Shown: positions 31,104 to 40,142, numbered from the stretch's first letter. The stretch is 64,000 nucleotides of DNA from Bifidobacteriaceae bacterium (GCA_022650895.1 JALCQC010000001.1:1-64000); one strand, 5' to 3'. Numbers and translations: made by a program. Notes: generated by a model not told the origin, from the sequence alone.

Positions 31104-31823
31104 TCAGCGTCCGCGGAGTGCACGCCGGCTGATCTTGATCTTGGCGGGGTCCATCCCCTTGGGAATGCCGGTCGCCTTGTTTTGCAGCGTCCGCAGGCGG
31201 CCGTTGAGCTGCTCAAGTTCCATCTTGGTGAGCTTGACCTTTTGGCGCAGCACCTTGGTCTTGAGTTTCTTGAGGGGGACCTGATCTTTGCCGTGGCCAA
31301 CGGAGATCTTGATGATCGGCACGTCGGAGCCGGGGAAGATGCGCTTGATCTTTGCTTCTTCACGATTCATGGCGGTGTGCACCCGGCCGTATTCGCCTTC
31401 TGCAATGAGGTAGACACCGGTGCGACCAGTGCCGCGGTAGATTGCGTCCTTGGTTTTGGGATCAACCCAGATTGGTTCTCTCGGGAAGGAGAATCCGGCC
31501 TTGTTGACGGTGTCGAGAACCGCTCCCACGGCGCCGGGCTTGCCATCAAGCTGTTTGAAGCCCACGGCGTCGGCGCGGTTGGTGAGCACCAAGGTCGCCA
31601 GCAGCAGTCCCAGCATCACTGCCGTGATCATGATGAGAATCCAGCTCAAGACGCCGGAATGCAATATGAGATTGAGAATGACGCCGAGCAGAACGGGAAG
31701 CAGGAATGCTGCTGCGAGGAGCCAAGGCAGAGTCTTGTCCTCTTTCGCAGTAAATTTGTAGATTCGGATGACCTGTTGAATGGTCCCCGTCCGCTTTTGG
31801 GCGGAATCTGATTTCTTCGCCAT
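31104..31823 (-). CDS. DUF4191 family membrane protein
   Basis: This 239-residue protein matches the actinobacterial DUF4191 family: two adjacent membrane helices near residues 33-80 (LPWLLAAAFLLPVLLGVIL and a second segment) and a basic cytoplasmic C-terminal domain with many Lys and Arg (LKKLKTKVLRQKVKL). Function is unknown. The family is usually found next to lipoamide dehydrogenase or lipoate genes in Actinobacteria, as here with lpdA 187 nt upstream. A GGAGA site precedes the ATG. Confidence 0.87.
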   Translation of the reverse strand: MAKKSDSAQKRTGTIQQVIRIYKFTAKEDKTLPWLLAAAFLLPVLLGVILNLILHSGVLSWILIMITAVMLGLLLATLVLTNRADAVGFKQLDGKPGAVGAVLDTVNKAGFSFPREPIWVDPKTKDAIYRGTGRTGVYLIAEGEYGRVHTAMNREEAKIKRIFPGSDVPIIKISVGHGKDQVPLKKLKTKVLRQKVKLTKMELEQLNGRLRTLQNKATGIPKGMDPAKIKISRRALRGR

Positions 31824-32010
31824 GCTTTCTCCATATCTTCAAGCGCTTGTACGCCGGTGTCAGAGGTGCTGCGGGGTTATCTTACCGAGAGGCGTTGTCA
31901 TTTTCGCTTTTCTTCATGGTCTCACTCTTCTCGGTCGGCTTCGAGTCGCCCGCTGATTCGCGTGTATCAGCAGGTGGCGGGTGGCTTGGCGAGGGTGCGG
32001 GAGCTCATGC

Positions 32011-33489
32011 TCACCGAGAGTGCAGGGGACGACCATCGGCTATGAGCAGTGCCTCACCCAAGGTCTCGCTGAAAGTGGGGTGCGGATGTACGAGCCGTGC
32101 CGCATCGCTGACTGGAATGCGGTTGCCTACCAGTTGTTCCGCCTCAGCGGCAAGTTCGGAGACCTCGGGGCCAGCCATATGCACACCGAGCACCACGCGA
32201 ACCTCCGGATTCTCGTCGGTCATTCCGGAGACGATGGAGACGGAACCCGATTCGCCGCTCATCACCACGCGGGCATTGCCGAGCATGGGGAAGGTGCTTT
32301 CCGTGACCTCGTGGAAGGTGCTTTCGTTCCGGGCCTCATCGAGCGTGTAGCCGACGGATCCTACCTCGGTGAGGGCAAAGGTGACGGCGGGAACGTTGTG
32401 ATCGTCGACTGGTTTTGTCGGCACGCCTGCAATTGATTCCGCCACTACGAGGCCTTGCGCGAAGGCGCGGTGGGCGAGTTGCTTTCCTGGGGTGATGTCG
32501 CCGAGGGCCCAGACTCCCGGCACGGAAGTGCGGCCATAAGGATCGGTGACAACCAGTCCGCGGCTGTCGAGATCGATGCCGACTTTTGCGAACCAGTCCG
32601 CAGTGGTATTGGGTTCGCGACCAATCGCCACGAGAGCGAACTGTGCCGTGACACTGGTGACAGGGGCCTCCTCTGCTGAACCAGTGTCTGAGCCGTTGCC
32701 TGAGCCGTTGTTGCTGTTGCTCTCGTGATAGCGCACGGTGACCACTTGGTTGTCGCCTTCGTCGAGTGAATCGATGCTGACGCCGGTGGCGTAGGTGACG
32801 CCCGCCCGCTTGAGATTTCTCGCGACTGTTGCGCTTACCCGTGGGGTGGCGCTTGGAAGAAGGCGATCTGCGGATTCCAGAAGGGTGATCTTCGTTCCCG
32901 TCGAGCTCCACAGAGTTGCGAACTCGAGGCCGATGGCACCGGAGCCCACAATCACGATGGACTGGGGGATTTGCTTCAGATTGAGGGCATCCTGCGAGGA
33001 GAGGATCGCCTTCTTCGTGAAGGGAGCATGGGGGAGTTGGCGCGGGTGGGAACCAGTTGCGATCACTACGTCCGTGGCCTCAATCTCGAGCGTCTCAGCT
33101 GCGGTGGCCACAGAGAGACGGTGAGCATCCACCATGGTGGCTTCGCCGGTGAATTGCGTCACCTTGCGTTTGCGCAGAAGGCTTTCCAGCCCCTTCGTCA
33201 TCTGGTTGACGACGCTCTCTTTGTAATCGATCAGCGCACCAATGTCGATGGACTGCAACGGCATGCTCAGGCCCATGACCTCTGCATGCTTTGAATCACG
33301 AATGGCGCGTGCTGCAGTGAGAAGCGCCTTCGAAGGGACGCATCCCTCATGCAGGCAGACGCCTCCCGGAACATCGCTTTTCTCGATGAGGGCCACGCTT
33401 TTGCCGAGTTCCGCGGCTCTGAGGGCAGTTGAATATCCGCCAGGACCGGCGCCGATGATGGCGATGTCGAAGTGCTGTGTACTTGTCAT
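32011..33489 (-). CDS. lpdA: Dihydrolipoyl dehydrogenase
   Basis: This FAD- and NAD-dependent flavoprotein of 492 residues has the GAGPGGY FAD-binding motif, the redox-active disulfide in GGVCLHEGCVPSK, the NAD-binding GSGAIGLE fold and the C-terminal dimerisation domain ending with the His-Pro pair (HPHPTFSE). It reoxidises dihydrolipoamide of a 2-oxoacid dehydrogenase or glycine cleavage complex. No such complex lies in the window, so the partner is open. A Gly/Ser/Asn-rich insertion (NSNNGSGNGSDTGSAEE, around residues 257-275) interrupts the NAD domain. The ATG is preceded by AAGG close to the start. DUF3043 lies upstream and DUF4191 downstream, both on the same strand. Confidence 0.94.
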   Translation of the reverse strand: MTSTQHFDIAIIGAGPGGYSTALRAAELGKSVALIEKSDVPGGVCLHEGCVPSKALLTAARAIRDSKHAEVMGLSMPLQSIDIGALIDYKESVVNQMTKGLESLLRKRKVTQFTGEATMVDAHRLSVATAAETLEIEATDVVIATGSHPRQLPHAPFTKKAILSSQDALNLKQIPQSIVIVGSGAIGLEFATLWSSTGTKITLLESADRLLPSATPRVSATVARNLKRAGVTYATGVSIDSLDEGDNQVVTVRYHESNSNNGSGNGSDTGSAEEAPVTSVTAQFALVAIGREPNTTADWFAKVGIDLDSRGLVVTDPYGRTSVPGVWALGDITPGKQLAHRAFAQGLVVAESIAGVPTKPVDDHNVPAVTFALTEVGSVGYTLDEARNESTFHEVTESTFPMLGNARVVMSGESGSVSIVSGMTDENPEVRVVLGVHMAGPEVSELAAEAEQLVGNRIPVSDAARLVHPHPTFSETLGEALLIADGRPLHSR

Positions 33490-33524
33490 ACCTTATTTCT
33501 ACCTGAAGAAAGGGTGCTACGTCG

Positions 33525-33563
33525 ACAGAAAAACCCGTCATTCACAAAGGAGATGACGGGTTT
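33525..33563 (-). terminator. Intrinsic terminator after the DUF3043 gene
   Basis: AAACCCGTCAT (33531-33541) pairs with ATGACGGGTTT (33553-33563); on the minus strand the stem is followed by TTTTTC. It separates the DUF3043 gene from lpdA. Confidence 0.9.
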
Positions 33564-33587
33564 CATACTTCTACTTACTTTATTTTT

Positions 33588-34196
33588 CTACTTCGGCCAG
33601 TTGCCATGCTTCTTCGTCGTTGGCTTGGGAAGTCTGAAACGACGAATCTGCAGTGCGCGAGAGAGGGAATAGCTCATGCCACGGGCGTTCTTGACCAGTT
33701 GGTAGTCACCGAACTTGGCGACGAGTTTCTTTTTCAGCCCGTGCCACATGATGCCCATGTCGATGATGATAATGAACAAATACACGTACATGGCGATCGC
33801 AAGGATGAATGAGAACAGCGGGAGCACCGCGGAAATGAAGAGGGAACCCAGCAAGCAGACGATGGCGACGGGAATGAAGAACTCCGCGAGATTCCAGCGT
33901 GCGTCCACATAGTCGCGAATGTAGACGCGGATGGGATTGCGCTCTGCGCGAGGCATGTGCGCGATGTCGCCGCTTTGCATGGCATCGTATTCTTTGTCCT
34001 GACGTTCACGCAGCCGTGCACGCTCTTCCTTGGCGCGGGCCTTGCGATCCTTGGGATCGGGGATGACGGGACGGATGGTGCGAGCTTGGGCTTCCTTGCG
34101 CTTGGGGGTCGCGTGGCCTTTTCCGATGTTTTCTTCTTCGACGGGCTGTGTTGTTTCCGCAGCCTTTTTGTTGCGAGAGAACGGGTTCCATGTCAT
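33588..34196 (-). CDS. DUF3043 family membrane protein
   Basis: This 202-residue actinobacterial protein has a long, highly charged N-terminal part (KRKEAQARTIRPVIPDPKDR, then a Lys/Arg/Glu-rich helix), the conserved NPIRVYIRDYVDARWN-like stretch and two membrane segments near residues 105-150, then a basic tail. These are hallmarks of DUF3043, of unknown function. It starts at ATG 34196 without a ribosome-binding site; a TAACCT box lies 6 nt upstream, which suggests a leaderless mRNA. It is divergent from the M20 peptidase gene. Confidence 0.88.
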   Translation of the reverse strand: MTWNPFSRNKKAAETTQPVEEENIGKGHATPKRKEAQARTIRPVIPDPKDRKARAKEERARLRERQDKEYDAMQSGDIAHMPRAERNPIRVYIRDYVDARWNLAEFFIPVAIVCLLGSLFISAVLPLFSFILAIAMYVYLFIIIIDMGIMWHGLKKKLVAKFGDYQLVKNARGMSYSLSRALQIRRFRLPKPTTKKHGNWPK

Positions 34197-34202
34197 GCGA
34201 AC

Positions 34203-34208
34203 AGGTTA
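34203..34208 (-). promoter_or_regulatory. Leaderless-type -10 box of the DUF3043 gene
   Basis: TAACCT on the minus strand ends 6 nt before the ATG at 34196, and no Shine-Dalgarno sequence is present. Confidence 0.45.
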
Positions 34209-34256
34209 CGGTGATGGGTAGACGCATGGCCGTAAAAACGTTGAAAAGGTGGGGTA

Positions 34257-35639
34257 ATGACGACGAATTTCACAGTTGATCAGATCGCAGAGCGCGTTGA
34301 GAAGCATTGGGATGATGTGGTGGAGATGCTCAAGCGGAAAATCGCGCTGAAGTCGGTTTCCGCTTTGGGAATCACCGCGGATCATATGAAGAATTCCGCG
34401 CAGTTCGTTGCCGATCAGCTGCAGGAGCTTGGCATCGAGGCGACAGTGACGCAGTCCACCAATGAGGATGGAACGCCGGGGGCATGGGAGGTCGTTGGTT
34501 CCAAGATCGTGGATCCTCAGGCTCCCACCGTTCTTCTGTACGCACATCACGACGTACAGCCAGTTCCTGATGCGAACGCTTGGGACACTGAACCGTTCGT
34601 CGGCACCGTCAAGGGAGACCGGCTCTTTGGGCGCGGTTCCGCCGACGATGGCGGTGGTTTGGCAATCCACGCCGGCGCTTTGAAGGCTTTGGGTGAGGAC
34701 CTCGCCGTGAACATCAAGGTGTTCTTCGAGGGCGAGGAGGAGATGGGCTCTGCGAGTTTCATTCCTTTTATCACCGCGCATCGTGACGCTTTCGACGCGG
34801 ACGTCATCATCGTCGCCGATTCGGGAAACTGGTCGGAGGAGATTCCGAGCCTGACCACATCGCTGCGAGGCAATGCCGATGTGGACGTCTCCGTCCGTGT
34901 TCTTCGCCATCCCGTGCATTCCGGTCAATTCGGCGGTCCGGTTCTTGACGCGAACACCACTGCAGCTCTTCTCATCGCTTCGCTGTATGACGAGCAGGGC
35001 AATGTGGTGGTGGAGGGTCTCTCCGAGCAGGAGCCGGTGGGCGGTTTGGTCCAAGATCTCGATGAGGCTACTTATCGCCGCGATTCCTCCGCTGTGGAGA
35101 GTCTCCACCTCGCCGGTTCGGGAACGTTGGCGTCTCGCCTGTGGGTGAAGCCCAGCATTGCGGTCATCGGGTTCGATGCCCATCCTGTCGAGGGATCTTT
35201 CAATGTGTTGGCGGATTCCACGCGTTTCAGGCTTTCACTGAGAACGGCTCCGTCGCAGGATCCGAAGGAGGCTTTGGAGGCGTTGAAGAGGCATTTGACT
35301 GCACATGCTCCTTTCGGCGCAGAAGTCAGCTTTGCGAACGAGGACGCCGGTGCGGGCTGGGCCATGGATGCGAGTTCCACAGTGGTTCAGGAAGCCGAAA
35401 AAGCCATGGCAGAGGCGTTTGCGACGCGGCCCATCAACAAGGGAGAGGGTGGCTCCATTCCCTTCATTCCCGAGCTGCAGAAGCTTTTCCCTCGCGCAAA
35501 GGTTATCGTGACAGGTCCCGAGGATCCGAAGTCGAATGCGCACAGCCCCAACGAATCCATCTCGCTTCCGGGCCTCAAAAAGAACATCGTGACGGAGGCT
35601 CTGCTTCTGTCTCGTCTTTCCAAGGATTCTTTGGAATAA
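34257..35639 (+). CDS. M20 family dipeptidase
   Basis: This 460-residue zinc peptidase is likely a cytoplasmic dipeptidase or related amidohydrolase. The metal-binding motifs are intact: HHDVQP with the first His and Asp, GRGSADDGG with the bridging Asp, and EGEEEMGS with the catalytic and metal Glu pair. The central dimerisation domain (residues about 200-340) and a late His ligand region are present. AGGTGGGG precedes the ATG. The substrate is not evident. It stands alone between the DUF3043 gene and the TPP riboswitch. Confidence 0.9.
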   Translation: MTTNFTVDQIAERVEKHWDDVVEMLKRKIALKSVSALGITADHMKNSAQFVADQLQELGIEATVTQSTNEDGTPGAWEVVGSKIVDPQAPTVLLYAHHDVQPVPDANAWDTEPFVGTVKGDRLFGRGSADDGGGLAIHAGALKALGEDLAVNIKVFFEGEEEMGSASFIPFITAHRDAFDADVIIVADSGNWSEEIPSLTTSLRGNADVDVSVRVLRHPVHSGQFGGPVLDANTTAALLIASLYDEQGNVVVEGLSEQEPVGGLVQDLDEATYRRDSSAVESLHLAGSGTLASRLWVKPSIAVIGFDAHPVEGSFNVLADSTRFRLSLRTAPSQDPKEALEALKRHLTAHAPFGAEVSFANEDAGAGWAMDASSTVVQEAEKAMAEAFATRPINKGEGGSIPFIPELQKLFPRAKVIVTGPEDPKSNAHSPNESISLPGLKKNIVTEALLLSRLSKDSLE

Positions 35640-35724
35640 GTTCTTCTGCTTCTGCGCGGGCGCCGTATGTTCGCGTGAAGACACCTGCGTTTGTGTTGTG
35701 ACCCGTCTGCTGTATCATCGTGCA

Positions 35725-35840
35725 CGACACGGGAGCTGTTGTGTGCCGCACTGGCAAAAGGCGGGGCAGAATGGCTGAGAGGAAGCTCAAGGCTTCGACC
35801 GATTGAACGTGGACTGGGCAATTCCAGCGCACGGACGTCT
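35725..35840 (+). ncRNA. TPP (THI-box) riboswitch
   Basis: The leader upstream of ykoE contains the conserved thiamine pyrophosphate aptamer blocks in order: CACGGGAGCTG near 35727, GGCTGAGAGG at 35773-35782, and TGAACGTGGACTGGGCAATT followed by CCAGCGCACGG (35803-35833). These correspond to the pyrimidine-sensor GCTGAGA helix and the pyrophosphate-sensor TGAACCTGATCTGG/CCAGCG part. The element should repress the downstream transporter when TPP is abundant. It has an extended P3-like arm compared with minimal TPP aptamers. Confidence 0.9.
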
Positions 35841-35845
35841 TCTCA

Positions 35846-35878
35846 CCCGTGCCTGTAGGAAACCGCAGGACATACGGG
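35846..35878 (+). promoter_or_regulatory. Candidate expression-platform hairpin of the TPP riboswitch
   Basis: CCCGT (35846-35850) can pair with ACGGG (35874-35878) and CTG with CAG inside it. No T-tract follows, so translational control through the downstream GAAAGG site of ykoE is more likely than attenuation. This is inference from position. Confidence 0.35.
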
Positions 35879-35930
35879 AACTTCGTGAGTTGAACTCGTG
35901 TGTGTTGCGACTGATCGAAAGGCACACAGT

Positions 35931-36572
35931 ATGTCAACGAATAATCAGACAACACAAGCAGACGCGGCGGCACAGGTCCCGCGGCGCGCCAATCTGAAAT
36001 GGCGTGTGGTGGATATTGCCGTCGCCTCCGTCATCGGCGTCGCCAGCGCCTTCATCTATTGGGCGGCGATCTTCATTCCGTGGGACGCCCTTCAAGCGGT
36101 GGTTCCAGGTTTCGCCGGCGTCGTGAATGGCTTCTGGCTCTTTGCGGGTCCGCTTGCCGCCATCATTGTGCGCAAGCCGGGAGCGGCTATCTACGCCGAA
36201 CTGCTTGCCGCCATTCTTGAAGCGCTGATGGGAAATCAGTGGGGTGGTGCCGAAACCATCCTCATCGGTCTCGTTCAGGGAGTCATGGCAGAAATCATCT
36301 TCCTCATCTTCGCCTACCGCGTGTGGAATGTCGGCACGGCAATCCTGTCCGGTGCACTCGCCGGAGTGGGATGCTGGGGCTACAGCTTCTTCACGAAGCT
36401 GCAGGCCATTGATCTTGGAGGCGACTACGGCATCATCTATCTGCTCACAACGGTCATCTCGGGAGCGGTCGTCGCCGGCCTGCTCACCTGGCTACTCTAT
36501 GTCGGCGTTGCAGGCACAGGTGTACTGGATCGTTTTGAATCCGGCCGCGCCATCCGCGGAACCGTTGCGTAG
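35931..36572 (+). CDS. ykoE: ECF transporter S component for thiamine precursor (YkoE)
   Basis: This 213-residue membrane protein with about five or six hydrophobic helices matches YkoE, the substrate-binding subunit of an energy-coupling-factor importer for hydroxymethylpyrimidine or thiamine. The TPP riboswitch immediately upstream and the following ATPase/permease gene confirm the module. ATG 35931 was chosen, with GAAAGG at 35917-35922; the frame is open 11 codons further upstream. The gene ends 18 nt before the ykoD-ykoC fusion. Confidence 0.92.
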   Translation: MSTNNQTTQADAAAQVPRRANLKWRVVDIAVASVIGVASAFIYWAAIFIPWDALQAVVPGFAGVVNGFWLFAGPLAAIIVRKPGAAIYAELLAAILEALMGNQWGGAETILIGLVQGVMAEIIFLIFAYRVWNVGTAILSGALAGVGCWGYSFFTKLQAIDLGGDYGIIYLLTTVISGAVVAGLLTWLLYVGVAGTGVLDRFESGRAIRGTVA

Positions 36573-36590
36573 TGGTGAGCGGATTCCTCA

Positions 36591-39143
36591 GTGACAGAGA
36601 CTGAAAAAGTGCGGGAAGCCGCCGCGGTGATGATATCCTCCTCTCCGAAATCCTTGGAATTTCAGGGATGGGGATACCGTCATGCCTCGCGCCGTTCATT
36701 CGTGGCGCACAACCTCAACCTCAGCATCCCGGCAGGCCAGCATGTATTGTTGCTCGGCGCTTCCGGAATCGGTAAATCAACGATTCTCGCCGCGGCGGCT
36801 GGTTTGATCGGTGCGTCCGAGAGTGGTGCCCAGGATGAGGAGGGCGGTCAGAGCGAGGGAAAGGTTCTGGTTGGCGGCGTTCCTGCGCGTGATGCTCGTG
36901 GTAACTGTGCCCTCATGCTGCAGGACCCCGATTCTCAGGCGGTTCTTCAGCGTGTGGGTGACAATGTGGCTTTCGGGCTCGAAAACATCGGCACTCCTTC
37001 GGATGCAATCTGGCCCATGGTTCGTGCGGGACTTGCGGAGGTGGGGTTAGCGGATCTTGAATTACACCGTTCGACCTCTCATCTCAGCGGCGGACAGATG
37101 CAGCGGCTTGCGCTGGCCGGTGCCGTGGTGATGCAACCGGGCGTTCTCCTTCTCGATGAGCCCACCGCGAATCTCGATCCGGAAGGTGCGACCCATGTGG
37201 TTGCCGCGGTCCGTAAACGACTACGCGAGGTGAATTCCACGATGGTGGTGGTGGAACACCGCGCCCAGCTGTGGATGGACATCATTGATCGTGTCGTCAT
37301 TCTGGGGCACGCACATGGAAACGTAGACACGGACTCGGTAGACTCGGACGGAATTGCCGAGACCGTGGTCGTTGCAGACGGAACCCCTGACGAGATCTTC
37401 ACCTCTTCGCTTGACTTCAACAAGCTTGGAGTATGGGTGCCACCTCAGTATGCGGCCGGCAAGGCCCAGCGCCACGAGATTGAGCCTTCTTCTGAGAGCC
37501 GTGCCACGCACCGATCGGGGGAGGTTCTCCTCTCGACGGATCAGCTCTCCATCGGCAGGAACTCCACAGCCATTGCCGAAAAAATTTCCGTAAGCTTCAG
37601 GGCTGGTGAAATCACAGCACTCGTCGGAATGAATGGGGCAGGTAAATCGACGTTGGCACTGACTTTGGCGGGACTGCTTCCTCCTATAGCGGGGAAGGTG
37701 ACTGCAAGTCCTTCGTTGGTGAAAGGCACCAATGAAAAAGGTGTCAATGGTGCCGGAGTTGTCAACGATGCAGGGGCAAGCAGTGGGACCAGACGTGCAG
37801 AATCCTCGGAAGACCCTGCTCGCGGTTCCGTGCAGGACCACGAACACGCAAAGCCAACATCCGATGACCCCCAGAAATGGTCGTCCCGGCAACTGGCCCG
37901 AAGAATTTCTTACGTTTTCCAGAATCCGGAACATCAGTTTGCCAAGGGCAGCGTTCTACAGGAAGTCATGCTCGGACCCGAACGCACGGGAGCTTCCAAA
38001 GAGAAAGCTGAGAAGAAGGGGCGAGAGCTTCTGTGTCACTTTGGACTGGAACGGTATGCGCAGGCGAATCCCTACACGCTTTCGGGAGGGGAGAAGCGGC
38101 GTCTGACCGTTGCGGCGGCGTTGGCAAGCGCTCCCGGAGTCATCATCCTCGACGAGCCGACCTTCGGACAGGACCGACGCACTTGGTCTGAGATCGTGGA
38201 ACTGATACGAGACCTTGCGATGCGTGGTGTCGCCGTCATCGTCGTGACCCATGACGAGGATCTAGTAGCAGCTCTTCACGCACGCGTTCTTCGTTTGGGG
38301 ACGGGCGCACAGTCCGATATTCGGGTGACTCCACTTTCCGATCGCGTCGAGGAATCCAAGCCGGCCAGCCGTTCTCGCCTGTTGGCAACCATCAATCCGG
38401 CGATTCGGCTTATCGGCGCGTTTCTCGCCACCATTCCACTGCTGTTTTCGCTGGATCTGGTGTCGGCGGGTGTCACCTTGGCGCTGGAATTCGTGATTCT
38501 TGCCATATTGGGCATCAGACCATGGCGTGTGATTCGCAGTGCCTGGCCGGTTTTCATCGGGGCACCGGGGTCTGCGCTCGCCGTCCTGCTGTATGGAAAG
38601 GCGGGGGGTGCGCTGCTGCTGGAATGGGGGATGGTTCATATCACCGAGCGTTCCGCCCAGCTTGCGGGTGCCACGGCGTTGAGGGTCCTCGCCATTGGAA
38701 TTCCGGCGATTCTGCTAATGCTTGGAATCGATATGACTGATTTGGCCGACGCTTTTTCACAGGTCCTGAAGCTGCCCGATCGCTTTGTGTACGGTGGTTT
38801 GGCGGGAATGCGCCTGTTCTCCGTCATTCAGGATGACTGGCGTGCGCTCACCGCGTCGCGTCGTTCGCGCGGCCTGGGCGACGATTTTGTCGTCGCTCGC
38901 TTTTTCCCTCAGGCGTTTGCCCTGTTGGTGCTTTCGATCCGGCGGTCCACTTCGTTGGCCACAGCGATGGAAGCTCGCGGCTTCGGAGGGGTTTCTGTCC
39001 GTTCCCATGCACGTGAATCACGGGTTCATCCCCGCGACTACGTCTTCATGGTCAGCTGCCTTGCGGTTCCGTTGTTCGGCCTGGCAATAGCGGCGGGCTG
39101 CGGCAGTCTTGCCTTCTTTGGTGACTCCTCGATAACAACCTAG
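36591..39143 (+). CDS. ykoD: Fused ECF transporter: two ATPase domains plus T component (YkoD-YkoC)
   Basis: This single protein of 850 residues carries the whole energising module. ATPase domain 1 has Walker A GASGIGKST (56-64), signature HLSGGQ and LLLDEPTANLD. ATPase domain 2 has GMNGAGKST (346-354), signature TLSGGE and IILDEPTFGQD. From about residue 598 a membrane T component (EcfT/YkoC-like; LLATINPAIRLIGAFL onward) has several helices and the Ala-Arg-Gly EcfT motif in MEARGFGG. A disordered Ser/Ala/Asn/Asp stretch (about 370-430) interrupts the second ATPase. It starts with GTG 36591 and works with YkoE to import thiamine or its pyrimidine. A strong terminator follows. Confidence 0.93.
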   Translation: MTETEKVREAAAVMISSSPKSLEFQGWGYRHASRRSFVAHNLNLSIPAGQHVLLLGASGIGKSTILAAAAGLIGASESGAQDEEGGQSEGKVLVGGVPARDARGNCALMLQDPDSQAVLQRVGDNVAFGLENIGTPSDAIWPMVRAGLAEVGLADLELHRSTSHLSGGQMQRLALAGAVVMQPGVLLLDEPTANLDPEGATHVVAAVRKRLREVNSTMVVVEHRAQLWMDIIDRVVILGHAHGNVDTDSVDSDGIAETVVVADGTPDEIFTSSLDFNKLGVWVPPQYAAGKAQRHEIEPSSESRATHRSGEVLLSTDQLSIGRNSTAIAEKISVSFRAGEITALVGMNGAGKSTLALTLAGLLPPIAGKVTASPSLVKGTNEKGVNGAGVVNDAGASSGTRRAESSEDPARGSVQDHEHAKPTSDDPQKWSSRQLARRISYVFQNPEHQFAKGSVLQEVMLGPERTGASKEKAEKKGRELLCHFGLERYAQANPYTLSGGEKRRLTVAAALASAPGVIILDEPTFGQDRRTWSEIVELIRDLAMRGVAVIVVTHDEDLVAALHARVLRLGTGAQSDIRVTPLSDRVEESKPASRSRLLATINPAIRLIGAFLATIPLLFSLDLVSAGVTLALEFVILAILGIRPWRVIRSAWPVFIGAPGSALAVLLYGKAGGALLLEWGMVHITERSAQLAGATALRVLAIGIPAILLMLGIDMTDLADAFSQVLKLPDRFVYGGLAGMRLFSVIQDDWRALTASRRSRGLGDDFVVARFFPQAFALLVLSIRRSTSLATAMEARGFGGVSVRSHARESRVHPRDYVFMVSCLAVPLFGLAIAAGCGSLAFFGDSSITT

Positions 39144-39183
39144 GCTTGTAGAATCACAAAGATTGACATGCACGGTCATGCAA

Positions 39184-39235
39184 AAGACCCGTCTCTGACT
39201 TCCGAACGAGACGGGTCTTATATTTATTTCTTTAG
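39184..39235 (+). terminator. Intrinsic terminator of the ykoE-ykoDC operon
   Basis: AAGACCCGTCTC (39184-39195) pairs perfectly with GAGACGGGTCTT (39208-39219), followed by ATATTTATTTCTTT. Confidence 0.93.
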
Positions 39236-39274
39236 CTTCTGCCTTATGGTTTTTGTCCTGCAGCTATTTTGGGA

Positions 39275-39895
39275 CTACTTCACCAAGGTGGTATTGAGGT
39301 GCAGCACCTCGTCGAAACGCTTTGAAGCGTCTTCCCAATTGACGATGTGCCACCACGCGGCCACGTAATCGGCACGTACGTTGAGATAATCAAGATAGTA
39401 GGCGTGCTCCCACAGATCCAAAAGGACCAAGGGGAATACGGTGACGGGCAGATTGCCTTGATGATCGTACATCTGCAGAGTGATGAGTTTTTCCCCGAGG
39501 GAATCCCAAGCGAGAACGGCCCAGCCTGACCCCTGAATACCGGCGCACATCGCCTCGAAATACTTCTTGAAGCCTTCGAAAGTGCCGAACTGTTCCTCGA
39601 TGGCGGCCATCAGTTCGCCCGTCGGCTCCTCGTCGTTTGCGGGGGCCATGTTCTTCCAGAAGACGGAGTGGTTCTTGTGCCCGGCAAGGTTGAAGGCCAG
39701 GTTCTTTTCCAACATGTTGGCGGTGGCGGTGTCTCCGGACTCCGCGGCGTCATGAATTTGCTCCAGCGCTTGATTCGCTCCCTTGACGTAGGCAGCGTGA
39801 TGCTTATCGTGGTGCAGCTCCATGATCTTGCCTGAGACATAGGGCTCCAGCGCCGAATAATCATAGGGAAGATCTGGAAGAGTGTAGGTAGGCAT
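39275..39895 (-). CDS. sodA: Superoxide dismutase, Fe/Mn family
   Basis: This 206-residue enzyme converts superoxide to hydrogen peroxide and oxygen. It shows the first His ligand region (ELHHDKHHAAYV), the second in LAGHKNHSVFW, and the Asp and His ligands in DLWEHAYYLDY, with the conserved QGSGWAVLAWD stretch. The sequence is close in style to actinobacterial SodA proteins such as those of mycobacteria and corynebacteria. Metal preference (Mn or Fe) cannot be decided here. AGGAGA precedes the ATG. SOD is not usual in anaerobic bifidobacteria, so the gene points to an oxygen-exposed niche or acquisition from another actinobacterium. Confidence 0.95.
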   Translation of the reverse strand: MPTYTLPDLPYDYSALEPYVSGKIMELHHDKHHAAYVKGANQALEQIHDAAESGDTATANMLEKNLAFNLAGHKNHSVFWKNMAPANDEEPTGELMAAIEEQFGTFEGFKKYFEAMCAGIQGSGWAVLAWDSLGEKLITLQMYDHQGNLPVTVFPLVLLDLWEHAYYLDYLNVRADYVAAWWHIVNWEDASKRFDEVLHLNTTLVK

Positions 39896-40085
39896 AGTGT
39901 CTCCTTTTCGTATCCATAGACGGTGGACTGAAGACGCTCGCCATCACCGTTGATGACGCGTGGGCGATCCGTTTCCTGTCCCTTATCTTTCGAGATTAGC
40001 CGAGTGGGGTGCCTCAACGAAAGCAAAAATCGCCGATACCGCCAACAGATGAATTTTTTGAGGCGTGTTGTGCGAAAGAAGAATT
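39896..40085. other. Divergent intergenic region, sodA side
   Basis: This half of the 299-bp sodA/surface-protein gap holds the sodA leader and a possible -10 box TAATCT on the minus strand (39993-39998). No convincing -35 element or hairpin is seen here. Confidence 0.4.
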
Positions 40086-40087
40086 TA

Positions 40088-40139
40088 ATCAACAGCATGT
40101 TGATATATGTTGAGATATTTCACGTCCTTCATGTACTAT
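40088..40139 (+). promoter_or_regulatory. Promoter of the surface-protein gene with upstream palindrome
   Basis: TTGAGA (40110-40115) and TACTAT (40134-40139), 18 nt apart, form a good vegetative promoter. A perfect inverted repeat ATCAACA-gca-TGTTGAT (40088-40104) lies just upstream of the -35 and could bind a regulator. The region is much richer in A+T than its neighbours. Confidence 0.6.
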
Positions 40140-40142
40140 GAA

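Noticed and set aside
30888-31811. 307-residue plus-strand frame
   Set aside because: Runs through the purine tract and antisense to the DUF4191 gene; its start lies in the glnA upstream region.
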